Notes: a model not told the origin generated them from the sequence alone. A DNA stretch of 19,326 nt from JBOFOR01 sp051654865 (GCA_051654865.1 JBOFYV010000111.1:1-19326), one strand, 5' to 3'; numbered from the stretch's first letter, positions 6,487 to 14,995 are shown. Program-made: numbers and translations.

Positions 6487-8079
6487 ATGAAGAAGATATT
6501 AAAAAGTTTTTTTGCTATGATGATGGTACTATGTCTAGGAACAACATCATTTGCACAACCAACTAAAAGTGCAGGAACAATTACAATACAAAATGATTCA
6601 AAAGCAACAGGTATATCTATGGTAGGACATACTTATAGTGTATACAATGTATTTAATGCAACAATTTCAGACGGTGGAGATAAATACTCGTATTCAGTTA
6701 GTGATGAATTTAAAGCGTATTTTGAAGCTAAAGCAACAGAAGCTAAGGCTGATATAAGTACACTTTCAAAATTTAATAAATTTGCAGTTGAGTATGTAGA
6801 TAGCTTCAAAGATAATATGCAAGAATTAACTAAAGATTTAAGAAATTATGTTATAGAACAAAATACAAAACCACTACAAACAAGTGAAAAAGCAACAGAA
6901 GAAAAAGTGGTTATTTCAGGTTTACCATTAGGATATTACTTAATATTAGATAATGGTAATGGAAGTACAACTTCAGAAAGTAATCCAATAGCAGCAGCAG
7001 CACTAGGTACTACAAGTAATGAGCTTGTAATAAACTTAAAAGGATCAGCACCAACTATAGATAAAGAAATAAAACATAATGAAAATGGTGACTGGGGAAA
7101 TGTAGGAGATAATCAAATAGGAGATACAGTAGAATATAGACTGACAGCTACTATTCCAAGTGATTTAACTGGATATGAAAATTACACTTATATAATTCAT
7201 GATACATTAAGTAAAGGACTTACTTTCAATGATGATATAGAAATATATGTTGGAGAAAAAGACAATGGTGGAAAAAAATTAGAGAGTGACTATACAGTAA
7301 TAAATCCAACAACAGACAATCATACATTTGATATAAATGTAGATATACTTAATGGAATAAAAACTGGAAAATTTGAAGAAGGAAATAAACTATATATATA
7401 CTACAGTGCAGTATTAAATGAAGATGCATTAATAGCAGGAGATAGCAACGACAATACAGTTGATTTAGAATATAGCAACAACCCATATGATGAAGATAGT
7501 AAAGATAAAACACCAGAAGTAACAGTTAAAGATTATACATTCAAAATAAATGCATTAAAAACAAAAGAAGATGGAAAAACAGCACTTGAGGGAGCAGAGT
7601 TCGAATTAAGTACAAAAGATGGTGAGTCGATATACTTTAATTTAACTATTACAGGAGATGGAACAAGTAAATATGTAGTTTGTGCAGATAAACATACTCA
7701 TTCAGATGCTGAAAATAAATGTATAAAAACAATAATATCACCAGAAAATGGTAAGTTTGAAATGGTAGGTTTAGATGATGCAGTAGAGTATACATTAACA
7801 GAAACAAAAGCACCAGATGGATATAACCCAATAGACCCAATTAAATTTATAATAACAGCAACTTATGATGAAAAAGGTAATATAACAGGAATAGAAACAA
7901 ATGTTGATGGAATTAATAAAGTTAATGGTACCTTTGAATTAGGAACTACAATAATAAATACTACTGGAGACAAACTACCAGAAACAGGGGGAATAGGAAC
8001 TACAATATTCAAAGTAGCAGGTATTTCTCTAATGGCAGTAGCAGCAGTGCTTTTAATAACAAGATATAGATTAAACTAA
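6487..8079 (+). CDS. Major (backbone) pilin, LPETG, isopeptide-forming
   Basis: A 530-residue pilin expected to be polymerised by the adjacent class C sortase. The signal peptide is 1-23 (ending TSFA). The N-domain runs to about 180. K185, in LVINLKGSAPTIDKEIK, takes the place of the Lys of the classical VYPK pilin motif, so it is my candidate for inter-subunit linkage (inference). About 190-345 is a fimbrial isopeptide D2-type domain (PTIDKEIK, IGDTVEYRLTATIP, HDTLSKGLTF). About 350-490 is a Cna-B/SpaA domain with E439 in the E-box YTLTETKAPDGY. LPETGG is at 497-502, then a membrane helix and RYRLN. The Cna-B domain carries a Cys-flanked His loop, C399 to C412 with H403 and H405. A perfect hairpin follows the gene. 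Confidence 0.93.
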   Translation: MKKILKSFFAMMMVLCLGTTSFAQPTKSAGTITIQNDSKATGISMVGHTYSVYNVFNATISDGGDKYSYSVSDEFKAYFEAKATEAKADISTLSKFNKFAVEYVDSFKDNMQELTKDLRNYVIEQNTKPLQTSEKATEEKVVISGLPLGYYLILDNGNGSTTSESNPIAAAALGTTSNELVINLKGSAPTIDKEIKHNENGDWGNVGDNQIGDTVEYRLTATIPSDLTGYENYTYIIHDTLSKGLTFNDDIEIYVGEKDNGGKKLESDYTVINPTTDNHTFDINVDILNGIKTGKFEEGNKLYIYYSAVLNEDALIAGDSNDNTVDLEYSNNPYDEDSKDKTPEVTVKDYTFKINALKTKEDGKTALEGAEFELSTKDGESIYFNLTITGDGTSKYVVCADKHTHSDAENKCIKTIISPENGKFEMVGLDDAVEYTLTETKAPDGYNPIDPIKFIITATYDEKGNITGIETNVDGINKVNGTFELGTTIINTTGDKLPETGGIGTTIFKVAGISLMAVAAVLLITRYRLN

Positions 8080-8087
8080 AACAAAAG

Positions 8088-8123
8088 TAAACTATGGGAA
8101 AAATAAAAAAATCCCATAGTTTA
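8088..8123 (+). other. Intercistronic hairpin between pilin and sortase genes
   Basis: A perfect 12-bp stem, TAAACTATGGGA (8088-8099) with TCCCATAGTTTA (8112-8123), has a 12-nt A-rich loop. No T-tract follows on this strand, so it is more likely an mRNA stabiliser, processing site or partial attenuator than a full terminator. It would let the pilin message outnumber the sortase message. Confidence 0.8.
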
Positions 8124-8142
8124 ACTATTATGGAGATTAAAT

Positions 8143-8967
8143 ATGAAGAAAAAATTAACCACAATATTCTTAATCGTGACATTTATAGTAGGATTCTTAG
8201 TGTTGATGTATCCATCTATAAGCAATTACTACAATGAAAAGGTTGGTTCATATGCAATATCCAGCTACGAAAAAAGCGTATCAGATACATCACAACAAGA
8301 TATAGATTCAATATTAGAAAAAGCTGAAGAATACAACAAAGAACTCGCTGAAAATCAAATACCATTTAAAAATGGAAAATCAGAAGATAAAAATTATATG
8401 TCTCAACTCAAACTATTTGAAGAAGAAAGTATAATGGGATATATAACAATAGAAAAAATAAATCTAAAGCTACCTATATACCACACAACGGATGAGCCAA
8501 TACTTCAAACAGCTGTAGGTCATCTAGAAGGATCTTCTTTGCCAATAGGTGGAGAAGGAACACATAGTGTATTAACAGGCCATAGAGGTCTTCCTAGCGC
8601 AAAGCTATTTACAGATTTAGATAAGTTAGAAAAAGGCGATTTAATTGAAATAAAAGTACTAAATAAAACAATAACATACAAAGTAAGAGATACTAGTATT
8701 ATAGAACCTCAACAGGTGGATTCTCTTAAAATAGAAGAGGGAAAAGATTTACTAACACTTATAACATGTACTCCTTATGGTGTGAATTCACATAGGCTTT
8801 TGATACATGGGGAGAGAACAGATAATGTAATAAGTGATGAAGTTTTTGTGACAAATGATGCGATGGTTATAGATTCAATATTTATAGCTCCATTAATAGC
8901 AGCACCTATTTTGGTTATACTATTTATTGCATCAACAGTATCTAAAAAGAAAAGAAAAAATAAATAG
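8143..8967 (+). CDS. Class C (pilus-polymerising) sortase
   Basis: A transpeptidase that cleaves the LPXTG of pilins and joins them through a backbone Lys. It has 274 residues, with an N-terminal membrane helix at about 5-24 and a C-terminal one at about 244-264, the two-anchor layout of class C. Catalytic His147 is in LTGHRGLP, Cys209 in TLITCTPYG and Arg218 in SHRLLIHGER. The core motifs MGYITIEKI, LPIYH and AVGHLEGSSLPIGG are typical. The lid region before the core (about 70-96) shows no clear DP(F/W) motif, so the lid may be altered. GGAG lies 7 nt before ATG. It sits between the backbone and base pilin genes. Very secure. Confidence 0.95.
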   Translation: MKKKLTTIFLIVTFIVGFLVLMYPSISNYYNEKVGSYAISSYEKSVSDTSQQDIDSILEKAEEYNKELAENQIPFKNGKSEDKNYMSQLKLFEEESIMGYITIEKINLKLPIYHTTDEPILQTAVGHLEGSSLPIGGEGTHSVLTGHRGLPSAKLFTDLDKLEKGDLIEIKVLNKTITYKVRDTSIIEPQQVDSLKIEEGKDLLTLITCTPYGVNSHRLLIHGERTDNVISDEVFVTNDAMVIDSIFIAPLIAAPILVILFIASTVSKKKRKNK

Positions 8968-8983
8968 ACTGGAGGTGTATATC

Positions 8984-9940
8984 ATGGGAAAATTCGTTTT
9001 TAAAAAATTTATGGGTATAATCCTAACTGTATTTTTAATAATTCAACCTAGCATAGTAAAAGCAATCACCGACAATAATGATTGCTCATTAAGTATAACT
9101 CATAAACATAAGGAGAAAATATTAGATAATGTTGAATTTAGATTATTTAAAGTTGCTAATTTATCATTTGATAATAAATTTATTGTAGATGATAAATTTG
9201 AAAATTACCCAATTGATCTAAGTAAAATCAATGATAATTCTCAATGGAATGCACTAGCAGATACATTAGAAAGTTATATAAAAGTAGATAAAATAAAAGA
9301 AGATTATAAATCAATAACAAATAATGATGGAGTAGTCACTTTTTCAAATTTAAACAAAGGATTATATCTTGTGATAGGTAAGCATAGTAGTACGGATAAT
9401 ACTATAATTAAAACGAAACCATTTTTAGTATCACTTCCAAGTAAAGATCCAATAACTAATGAATACATTTATAATGTCAGCTCAATAACTAAAAATGATC
9501 TATTTGAATATATAGAAGCAGATGTTACAGTTCAAAAAGTATGGAAAAATGAAAAAGATATAACACAAAGGCCAAAAGCTATTACAGTAAAATTGTATAA
9601 GGATGACGTTATTTTTGATACAGTTGAACTTAGTGAAGAGAATCAATGGAAATATGTTTGGAGCAATTTAAATAAAAACCATGATTGGATAGCTATAGAA
9701 TCTGATGTAGACGATGATTATAACGTAATTTATGAAAAATACGATGGAAAAATAATAATAACAAATACCCATAAAGAATCAGTATTATCATCAGACGATG
9801 ATAATAAACTAGACGATGATAGTCAAGTAGATAAATTACCTCAAACAGGAGTACTATGGTGGCCAGTTCCTATTTTGGCACTATTAGGTATGTCATTAAT
9901 ATTTATAGGAAATTTAGGAACTAGAAAAAATGATGACTAA
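8984..9940 (+). CDS. Minor LPQTG pilin with Cna-B domain, probable pilus base
   Basis: A 318-residue cell-wall protein. The start is ATG 8984, preceded by a strong GGAGGTG (8971-8977) at 7 nt; an upstream in-frame ATG at 8927 lies inside the sortase gene and lacks such a site. The signal peptide is 1-27. An N-terminal pilin-like domain (about 30-175) contains GVVTFSNLNKGLYLVIGKHS. A collagen-binding-type Cna-B domain is at about 179-262 (VTVQKVWKN, ITVKLYKDD, ITNTHK). An acidic Asp-rich linker follows. The sorting signal LPQTG (285-289) leads into LWWPVPILALLG, a tail I associate with small basal pilins. Size and position support the base role (inference). It overlaps the next gene by 11 nt, suggesting coupled translation. 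Confidence 0.9.
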   Translation: MGKFVFKKFMGIILTVFLIIQPSIVKAITDNNDCSLSITHKHKEKILDNVEFRLFKVANLSFDNKFIVDDKFENYPIDLSKINDNSQWNALADTLESYIKVDKIKEDYKSITNNDGVVTFSNLNKGLYLVIGKHSSTDNTIIKTKPFLVSLPSKDPITNEYIYNVSSITKNDLFEYIEADVTVQKVWKNEKDITQRPKAITVKLYKDDVIFDTVELSEENQWKYVWSNLNKNHDWIAIESDVDDDYNVIYEKYDGKIIITNTHKESVLSSDDDNKLDDDSQVDKLPQTGVLWWPVPILALLGMSLIFIGNLGTRKNDD

Positions 9941-10541
9941 AATGAAGAATACAAGAAGCAAAATATTTATATATAGTGGTATAGTTTGTATTTTAATATC
10001 ACTAGGTTTAACGATGTTTAATATATATCAAGACAAAAAAGCTCGGATATCATCAGATAAAGCATTACAAGAAGTTAAAAATCAAATTCCAGAACTATCA
10101 GAACTAGAAAAAATGAAAGCATTAATTAGTATGAATGATGAAATAGGTATGCCTGTTATAAATATAGATGGAAAAGAATATATAGGTATACTTAAAATTC
10201 CAGCTTTATCTTTAGAATTACCAATACAAAGTAATTGGGACTATAAGCTTTTACGTAGTTCTCCATGCAGATATCAAGGATCTATATATGACAATTCAAT
10301 GATTGTTATGGCTCATAACTATAAAACTCATTTTGGATCTATATATCGTTTAAAATCAGGGGATGAAATATTATTTACAGATGTAAATGGAATTACGTAC
10401 TCATATTCAGTATTAGGTTTGGAAAAAATACATGGAAAGAATGTAGATGAAATGGTTAACAACGATTATGATTTTACTTTATTCACATGTACGTATGGAG
10501 GAGAATATCGTATAGCAGTACGATGTAAAAGTAATGATTAA
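9930..10541 (+). CDS. Second sortase of the pilus operon, probably wall-anchoring
   Basis: A 203-residue sortase with an N-terminal membrane helix (about 11-31) and no C-terminal one. His129 is in VMAHNYKTHFG, Cys187 in TLFTCTYGG and Arg194 in EYRIAVRC. It differs from the class C enzyme upstream: no TGHRGLP and a short C-terminus. I do not assign the class firmly; a B- or D-like accessory sortase is possible. Its job may be to attach the finished pilus, or the LPQTG base pilin, to peptidoglycan. It starts at ATG 9930, inside the end of the base pilin gene, with AGGAA about 9 nt upstream. It is the last gene of the operon. Confidence 0.9.
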   Translation: MMTKMKNTRSKIFIYSGIVCILISLGLTMFNIYQDKKARISSDKALQEVKNQIPELSELEKMKALISMNDEIGMPVINIDGKEYIGILKIPALSLELPIQSNWDYKLLRSSPCRYQGSIYDNSMIVMAHNYKTHFGSIYRLKSGDEILFTDVNGITYSYSVLGLEKIHGKNVDEMVNNDYDFTLFTCTYGGEYRIAVRCKSND

Positions 10542-10554
10542 TATATAATCAGAA

Positions 10555-10595
10555 AAAGGCTAGTAGGCACTATGTGCTTACTAGCCTTTAATAAT
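10555..10595 (+). terminator. Terminator at the end of the pilus operon
   Basis: A long stem, AAAGGCTAGTA with TACTAGCCTTT, encloses a second paired part, GGCAC/GTGCT; the whole hairpin is 10555-10589. Only a short TTTA follows, but the stem is very strong. Confidence 0.85.
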
Positions 10596-10784
10596 AAAAA
10601 TACTATATGAAATAATATTAAAATATGGATTTATTTGAATAGTTAGTCAGTTTACAGAGATGTTTTAAGAATGATATAAAACTTGATTTATTTAATTAAA
10701 AACTTATCTTTGAAATTGAAATGAAATACGAGATCATTGCTATAATAATATATACAATATATACCTGTTTCTTTATTATATTTA

Positions 10785-10812
10785 TTGATGTATAATCTAC
10801 CATTGCTATAAT
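10785..10812 (+). promoter_or_regulatory. Probable promoter of the glycosyltransferase gene
   Basis: TTGATG (10785-10790), 16 bp, then TATAAT (10807-10812) preceded by TGC (extended -10). The block CATTGCTATAAT occurs twice, at 10735-10746 and 10801-10812. The upstream copy has TTGAAA (10716-10721) at 19 bp and may be a second start. Nothing else is recognised in the 311-bp gap between 10541 and 10853 apart from the operon terminator. Confidence 0.55.
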
Positions 10813-10852
10813 TAAAGATTTATAGAGAGTAGACAGCATAAGGAGATTATAT

Positions 10853-12199
10853 ATGGAAGCAGTAAAAAGTATAGATGAAAATAGGGATAAAAAAAATGAT
10901 AAATATATTACCGTAAGTACAAAGTTTAATATAGCTTTGATATTATCAATTTGTTGGGTTATATTTTCTGTATATTTATCTAGGTCATGGATAGTTGATT
11001 TAAGTGAAGTTACTAATATATTTATTGCTTTGTTTATAATAGGCGGGGTTGCATATGTACCAGGGTTTATGAATGCATTCTTAGTGTCTAGTTTATTATT
11101 AGATAAACAGCCTAAAGTAAAAGAAGAAAGTCCTAAAGATGAAGTAACAATTTTAGTTGCAGCATATAATGAAGAAGATGGTATTTATGAAACATTAAAA
11201 TATATTAAAAATCAAGATTACAAAGGCAAAATTAATACAATTGTAATGAACAATAATTCAAATGACAACACCGTGAGAGAAGTTTATAGAGCTAAAAAAG
11301 AGTTGAATATGAACTTAATATGTATAGATGAGAGTAATCCAGGAAAATTCAATGCTTTAAATACAGGGCTTAAATATACTAAAACAGAGTATGTATTAAC
11401 ATTAGACGCAGATACATTATTACATCCACAAGCAATAAGAAGACTTGTAGCTAGAATGAACAGTGCTCCTAATGAAATATCTGCAGTTGCAGGAAGTGTT
11501 TTAGTGAGAAATAGTAGAGATAATTTATTATCTAAACTACAAGAGTGGGACTATTTTTTAAGTATATCTTCAATAAAAAGAATGCAAGGGATGTTTCAAG
11601 GTACACTAGTTGCTCAGGGGGCTTTTAGTATATACAAAACGGATATTGTAAAAGATGTTGGTGGTTGGTCTGATGCTATAGGTGAAGATATAGTACTGAC
11701 ATGGGATATGTTAGCAAAGAATTATAAGGTATACTTTGAGCCGTTAGCAGTAGCTTTTACTGATGCACCTACTAATTTAGTACATTTTATACGCCAGCGT
11801 TCAAGATGGGCTAGAGGTATGATAGAAGGATTAAGATCGATTAAGCCGTGGCAACAACCTAATAAATATTATAAGTTCTTAACAGGTATTGATTTATTGA
11901 TACCATATATGGATTTTTCATATACATTTTTCTTTATACCAGGATGTATATTAGCATTGTTTGGACATTTTTATATAGTAGGACCAATGTTGATACTTGT
12001 AATACCAGTAACTATAGCAAGTTTCTTAGTATTATTTTTCTATCAAAAGAAAAGAGTATTTGATGTGCTAAATTTAAAAGTGAGAAATCATTATTTATCA
12101 TTTATAGTGTTTTTATTAGGATATCAGTTAATAATGTCTCCAGTTTCATTATATGGATACATTCAGGAATTATTAAATATGAAGAGAGTATGGAAATAG
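10853..12199 (+). CDS. Processive family 2 glycosyltransferase (PgaC/hyaluronan synthase type)
   Basis: A 448-residue membrane enzyme likely to polymerise and perhaps export a surface polysaccharide. Two membrane helices (about 26-43 and 55-82) precede the GT-A domain: TILVAAYNEEDG, DAD (185-187, metal and UDP-sugar), GED (277-279, catalytic base) and QRSRW (315-319, the QxxRW mark of processive synthases). Three or four more helices follow (about 343-433). The pattern resembles poly-N-acetylglucosamine or hyaluronan synthases; the sugar cannot be named from sequence. No PilZ domain is seen. AGGAG lies 8 nt before ATG. It is a single-gene unit with its own promoter and terminator, next to c-di-GMP-controlled genes, but no aptamer is visible upstream. 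Confidence 0.88.
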   Translation: MEAVKSIDENRDKKNDKYITVSTKFNIALILSICWVIFSVYLSRSWIVDLSEVTNIFIALFIIGGVAYVPGFMNAFLVSSLLLDKQPKVKEESPKDEVTILVAAYNEEDGIYETLKYIKNQDYKGKINTIVMNNNSNDNTVREVYRAKKELNMNLICIDESNPGKFNALNTGLKYTKTEYVLTLDADTLLHPQAIRRLVARMNSAPNEISAVAGSVLVRNSRDNLLSKLQEWDYFLSISSIKRMQGMFQGTLVAQGAFSIYKTDIVKDVGGWSDAIGEDIVLTWDMLAKNYKVYFEPLAVAFTDAPTNLVHFIRQRSRWARGMIEGLRSIKPWQQPNKYYKFLTGIDLLIPYMDFSYTFFFIPGCILALFGHFYIVGPMLILVIPVTIASFLVLFFYQKKRVFDVLNLKVRNHYLSFIVFLLGYQLIMSPVSLYGYIQELLNMKRVWK

Positions 12200-12204
12200 T
12201 AAAT

Positions 12205-12241
12205 TGCACCTATATAAAATCGTATAGGTGCTTTTGTTTTG
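12205..12241 (+). terminator. Terminator after the glycosyltransferase
   Basis: A perfect 9-bp stem, GCACCTATA (12205-12213) with TATAGGTGC (12223-12231), is followed by TTTTGTTTTG. A classical intrinsic terminator. Confidence 0.9.
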
Positions 12242-12347
12242 TTATAATATAAATATTAATTTAGAAAATATTGTTAATTAACTGAAAAAATGATAAATTA
12301 TAAATATAAACCGAATATTAAAATAAAAATAATAAGGGGATGTTCGA

Positions 12348-13187
12348 GTGAAACTAATAAAATCACAAGAAATAACAGCATTAGTAAAAGAAATGTGCAT
12401 AGAGGCGAATATTCATTTAGGAGACGATGTGGTAAATAGTTTAAATCACAACCTACAAAAAGAAGAAAGTCCATTAGGTAAGAATATATTAAATATATTA
12501 ATAGAAAACACTAAAATCGCAAAAGAAAAAAATATACCAATATGCCAAGATACTGGTATGGCTGTTTTCTTTGTTAAAATAGGTCAAGATGTAATAGTAG
12601 AGGGAGATACTACTACTGATGCTATAAACGAGGGAGTAAGACAAGGATATACAGAAGGATATTTGAGAAAATCAGTAGTAGATCCAATCTCAAGAATAAA
12701 TACACAAGACAACACTCCAGCAATTATTCATTATGAAATGGTAAAGGGAGAAGAACTTACTATAGAATTTGCGCCAAAGGGATTTGGTAGTGAAAATATG
12801 AGTAAGTTAAAAATGCTAAAACCATCTGATGGAATCGAAGGAATAAAACAATTTGTAATAGACACAGTGAGTGAAGCAGGTCCAAATCCATGCCCTCCAA
12901 TAGTGGTGGGAGTAGGAATAGGTGGAACAGTTGATAAATGTGCTCAGATAGCTAAAAAAGCACTTCTTAGGGATATAGGTGCTCATCACAAAAATAATGA
13001 AATTGCAGAATTAGAAAAAGAGTTATTAATAAGAATAAATAACTTAGGAATAGGACCTCAAGGATTAGGTGGAAACACTACTGCATTATCTGTAAATATA
13101 GAAACTTTTCCAACTCATATAGCAGGTCTACCAGTGGTAGTTAATATAAATTGTCACGCATCAAGACACAAGAAAGTTACTATGTAG
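12348..13187 (+). CDS. fumA: Class I fumarate hydratase, alpha subunit
   Basis: The 279-residue [4Fe-4S] subunit of the two-chain class I fumarase, which interconverts fumarate and malate in the cytosol. Seen here are PICQDTGMAVFF (C66), GPNPCPPIVVGVGIGG (C182) and NINCHASRHK (C269), the three Cys expected to hold the cluster. The length is normal for the alpha chain. GTG at 12348 is the start, 7 nt after AAGGGGA. The beta subunit follows after 10 nt. No convincing promoter is seen in the AT-rich stretch 12241-12347. The same fold includes L(+)-tartrate dehydratase, so tartrate is an alternative substrate, but the malic enzyme downstream favours fumarate. Confidence 0.93.
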   Translation: MKLIKSQEITALVKEMCIEANIHLGDDVVNSLNHNLQKEESPLGKNILNILIENTKIAKEKNIPICQDTGMAVFFVKIGQDVIVEGDTTTDAINEGVRQGYTEGYLRKSVVDPISRINTQDNTPAIIHYEMVKGEELTIEFAPKGFGSENMSKLKMLKPSDGIEGIKQFVIDTVSEAGPNPCPPIVVGVGIGGTVDKCAQIAKKALLRDIGAHHKNNEIAELEKELLIRINNLGIGPQGLGGNTTALSVNIETFPTHIAGLPVVVNINCHASRHKKVTM

Positions 13188-13197
13188 GGGGAGCGTT

Positions 13198-13743
13198 ATG
13201 ATAGAATTAAAAATGCCAATAACTGAAGAAACTGCAAGAAAACTAACTTGTGGTGATGTAGTAAGTATAAGCGGAACGATTTATACAGGAAGAGATGCAG
13301 CTCACAAGAGATTGATTGAATGTATAAATAATGGAGATAAATTGCCATTTGATGTTGATGGTCAAGCTATTTACTATGTAGGACCAACACCAAGTAAACC
13401 GGGTGAAGTAATAGGCTCAGCAGGACCAACTACAAGTTATAGAATGGATGATTTAACAGTGCCATTACTTTCACGTGGACTTAGAATGATGATAGGTAAA
13501 GGAAAAAGAAACAAAGAAGTAATAGAAGGTATGGAAAAATACGGAGCTGTATATTTAGCCGCAATAGGTGGAGCTGGTGCTTACATATCAAACTCAATTA
13601 CTAAATGTGAAATAATAGCTTATGATGATTTAGGGGCAGAGGCGATTAGAAAATTAGAAGTAAAAGATTTGCAATTAATAGTAGCTATAGATAGTTATGG
13701 AAACAACATATATGAAAAAGGGAGAGAACAATATGCAAAATAA
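13198..13743 (+). CDS. fumB: Class I fumarate hydratase, beta subunit
   Basis: A 181-residue partner of the alpha chain. It carries the family blocks LTCGDVVSISGTIYTGRDAAHKRL (residues about 16-39), GPTPSKPGEVIGSAGPTTSYRMD and AAIGGAGAYIS. The length is typical for split beta subunits. GGGGGAG lies just before the ATG. Its last 11 nt overlap the malic enzyme start, so the three genes form one translationally coupled operon. As with the alpha subunit, a tartrate dehydratase role cannot be fully excluded. Confidence 0.93.
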   Translation: MIELKMPITEETARKLTCGDVVSISGTIYTGRDAAHKRLIECINNGDKLPFDVDGQAIYYVGPTPSKPGEVIGSAGPTTSYRMDDLTVPLLSRGLRMMIGKGKRNKEVIEGMEKYGAVYLAAIGGAGAYISNSITKCEIIAYDDLGAEAIRKLEVKDLQLIVAIDSYGNNIYEKGREQYAK

Positions 13744-14914
13744 AAATTACTCAGAGTTAGCATTAACAATGCACGAAGAAAACAAAGGGAAGATAAGTGT
13801 AGAAAGTAAGGTAAGAGTAAAAACTAGAGATGATTTATCTACTGCTTATACTCCAGGTGTTGCAGAGCCTTGTAGAGAGATACATAAAGACGTAAATAAC
13901 GTATATAAATACACTTCAAAGTCAAATATGGTAGCAGTAGTAAGTGATGGTAGTGCAGTACTTGGACTTGGAAATATAGGAGCGGAAGCATCTATACCAG
14001 TTATGGAAGGTAAAGCATTATTATTCAAAGAGTTTGCTAATGTTGATGCATTTCCAATCTGTTTAAAAACTCAAGAAGTAGATGAAATAGTAAATGCAGT
14101 TAAATTAATGGAACCAGTATTTGGGGGAATAAACTTAGAAGATATAAGTTCACCAAGATGTTTTGAAATAGAAGAAAAGCTTAAGAAGGAATTAGATATA
14201 CCAGTGTTTCACGATGACCAACATGGTACTGCTATAGTTGTAGCAGCTGCAGTTATAAATTATGTGAAATTAGCTAATAAAAATATAGAAGATTTAGAAA
14301 TAGTAATAAATGGACCAGGTGCAGCAGGTATGGCTATAGGTAAGATTCTTCTTAGTATGAAGGTTAAGAATGTAATTTTCTGTAATAGAAAAGGTGCGTT
14401 AAGCGAAAAAATGGATGACTTAAACTGGGCGCAAAAAGAAATGATGGATGTAACAAATATAAGAAATGAAGAAGGTATGCTAGTTGAGATTATAAAAGGA
14501 AAAGACATATTTATAGGAGTATCAGGACCTGGAGCTATGACTCGTGAAATGGTAGAAACTATGAATGAAAAATCTATGGTATTAGCAATGGCTAATCCGA
14601 CACCTGAAATAATGCCAGAGGAAGCTAAAGCAGGTGGAGCATTGGTAGTAGGTACAGGAAGAAGTGATTTTCCTAATCAGGTAAATAATGTTCTTGCATT
14701 TCCTGGTGTGTTTAGAGGATCTCTAGATGTTAGAGCTAGTGATATAAATGAAGAAATGAAAATTGCTGCGGCTTATGCAATAGCAAATACTATAGGTGAT
14801 GATGAGATTTCACCAGAGTATATATTACCAGGTGCTTTTGATGAGAATGTAGCTAATAATGTGGCTAAGGCAGTTATGAATGCAGCTATAGAAACAAATG
14901 TAAATAGAATATAG
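13733..14914 (+). CDS. NAD(P)-dependent malic enzyme
   Basis: Decarboxylates malate to pyruvate and CO2 with reduction of NAD(P). I take ATG 13733 as the start, with GGGAG (13720-13724) 8 nt upstream; an in-frame ATG at 13697 has no such site. This gives 393 residues, the short bacterial type. Motifs: TAYTPGVAEPC (38-47), GLGNIGAEASIPVMEGKALLFK with catalytic Lys94, metal-binding INLEDI (133-138), FHDDQHGTA (159-167), and the Rossmann loop INGPGAAGMAIG (192-203). It is coupled to fumB. The operon would carry fumarate, for example from amino-acid fermentation, to pyruvate. Cofactor preference cannot be told from sequence alone. Confidence 0.94.
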   Translation: MQNKNYSELALTMHEENKGKISVESKVRVKTRDDLSTAYTPGVAEPCREIHKDVNNVYKYTSKSNMVAVVSDGSAVLGLGNIGAEASIPVMEGKALLFKEFANVDAFPICLKTQEVDEIVNAVKLMEPVFGGINLEDISSPRCFEIEEKLKKELDIPVFHDDQHGTAIVVAAAVINYVKLANKNIEDLEIVINGPGAAGMAIGKILLSMKVKNVIFCNRKGALSEKMDDLNWAQKEMMDVTNIRNEEGMLVEIIKGKDIFIGVSGPGAMTREMVETMNEKSMVLAMANPTPEIMPEEAKAGGALVVGTGRSDFPNQVNNVLAFPGVFRGSLDVRASDINEEMKIAAAYAIANTIGDDEISPEYILPGAFDENVANNVAKAVMNAAIETNVNRI

Positions 14915-14995
14915 AGTGATGTTTAAGATTAAAATAGTGAACTGTATCGATAAGTAATGATTATGGTTTAAAATAAAAAGAGAGGTGAAATACGG

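Noticed and set aside
8927..8983. Earlier ATG start for the base pilin
   Set aside because: It would begin inside the sortase gene, lacks a strong ribosome site, and would put a charged extension before a normal signal peptide that starts at 8984.
2920..10541. Type IV pilus system
   Set aside because: No prepilin peptidase, PilB/PilT ATPase or class III signal; LPXTG signals and sortases define a sortase pilus.
10853..12199. Cellulose synthase with c-di-GMP PilZ domain
   Set aside because: The protein ends after its membrane helices with no PilZ motif, and no partner bcs genes are nearby.
12348..14914. Unusual metabolic cluster
   Set aside because: Fumarase alpha, beta and malic enzyme in one operon is an ordinary arrangement in this group.
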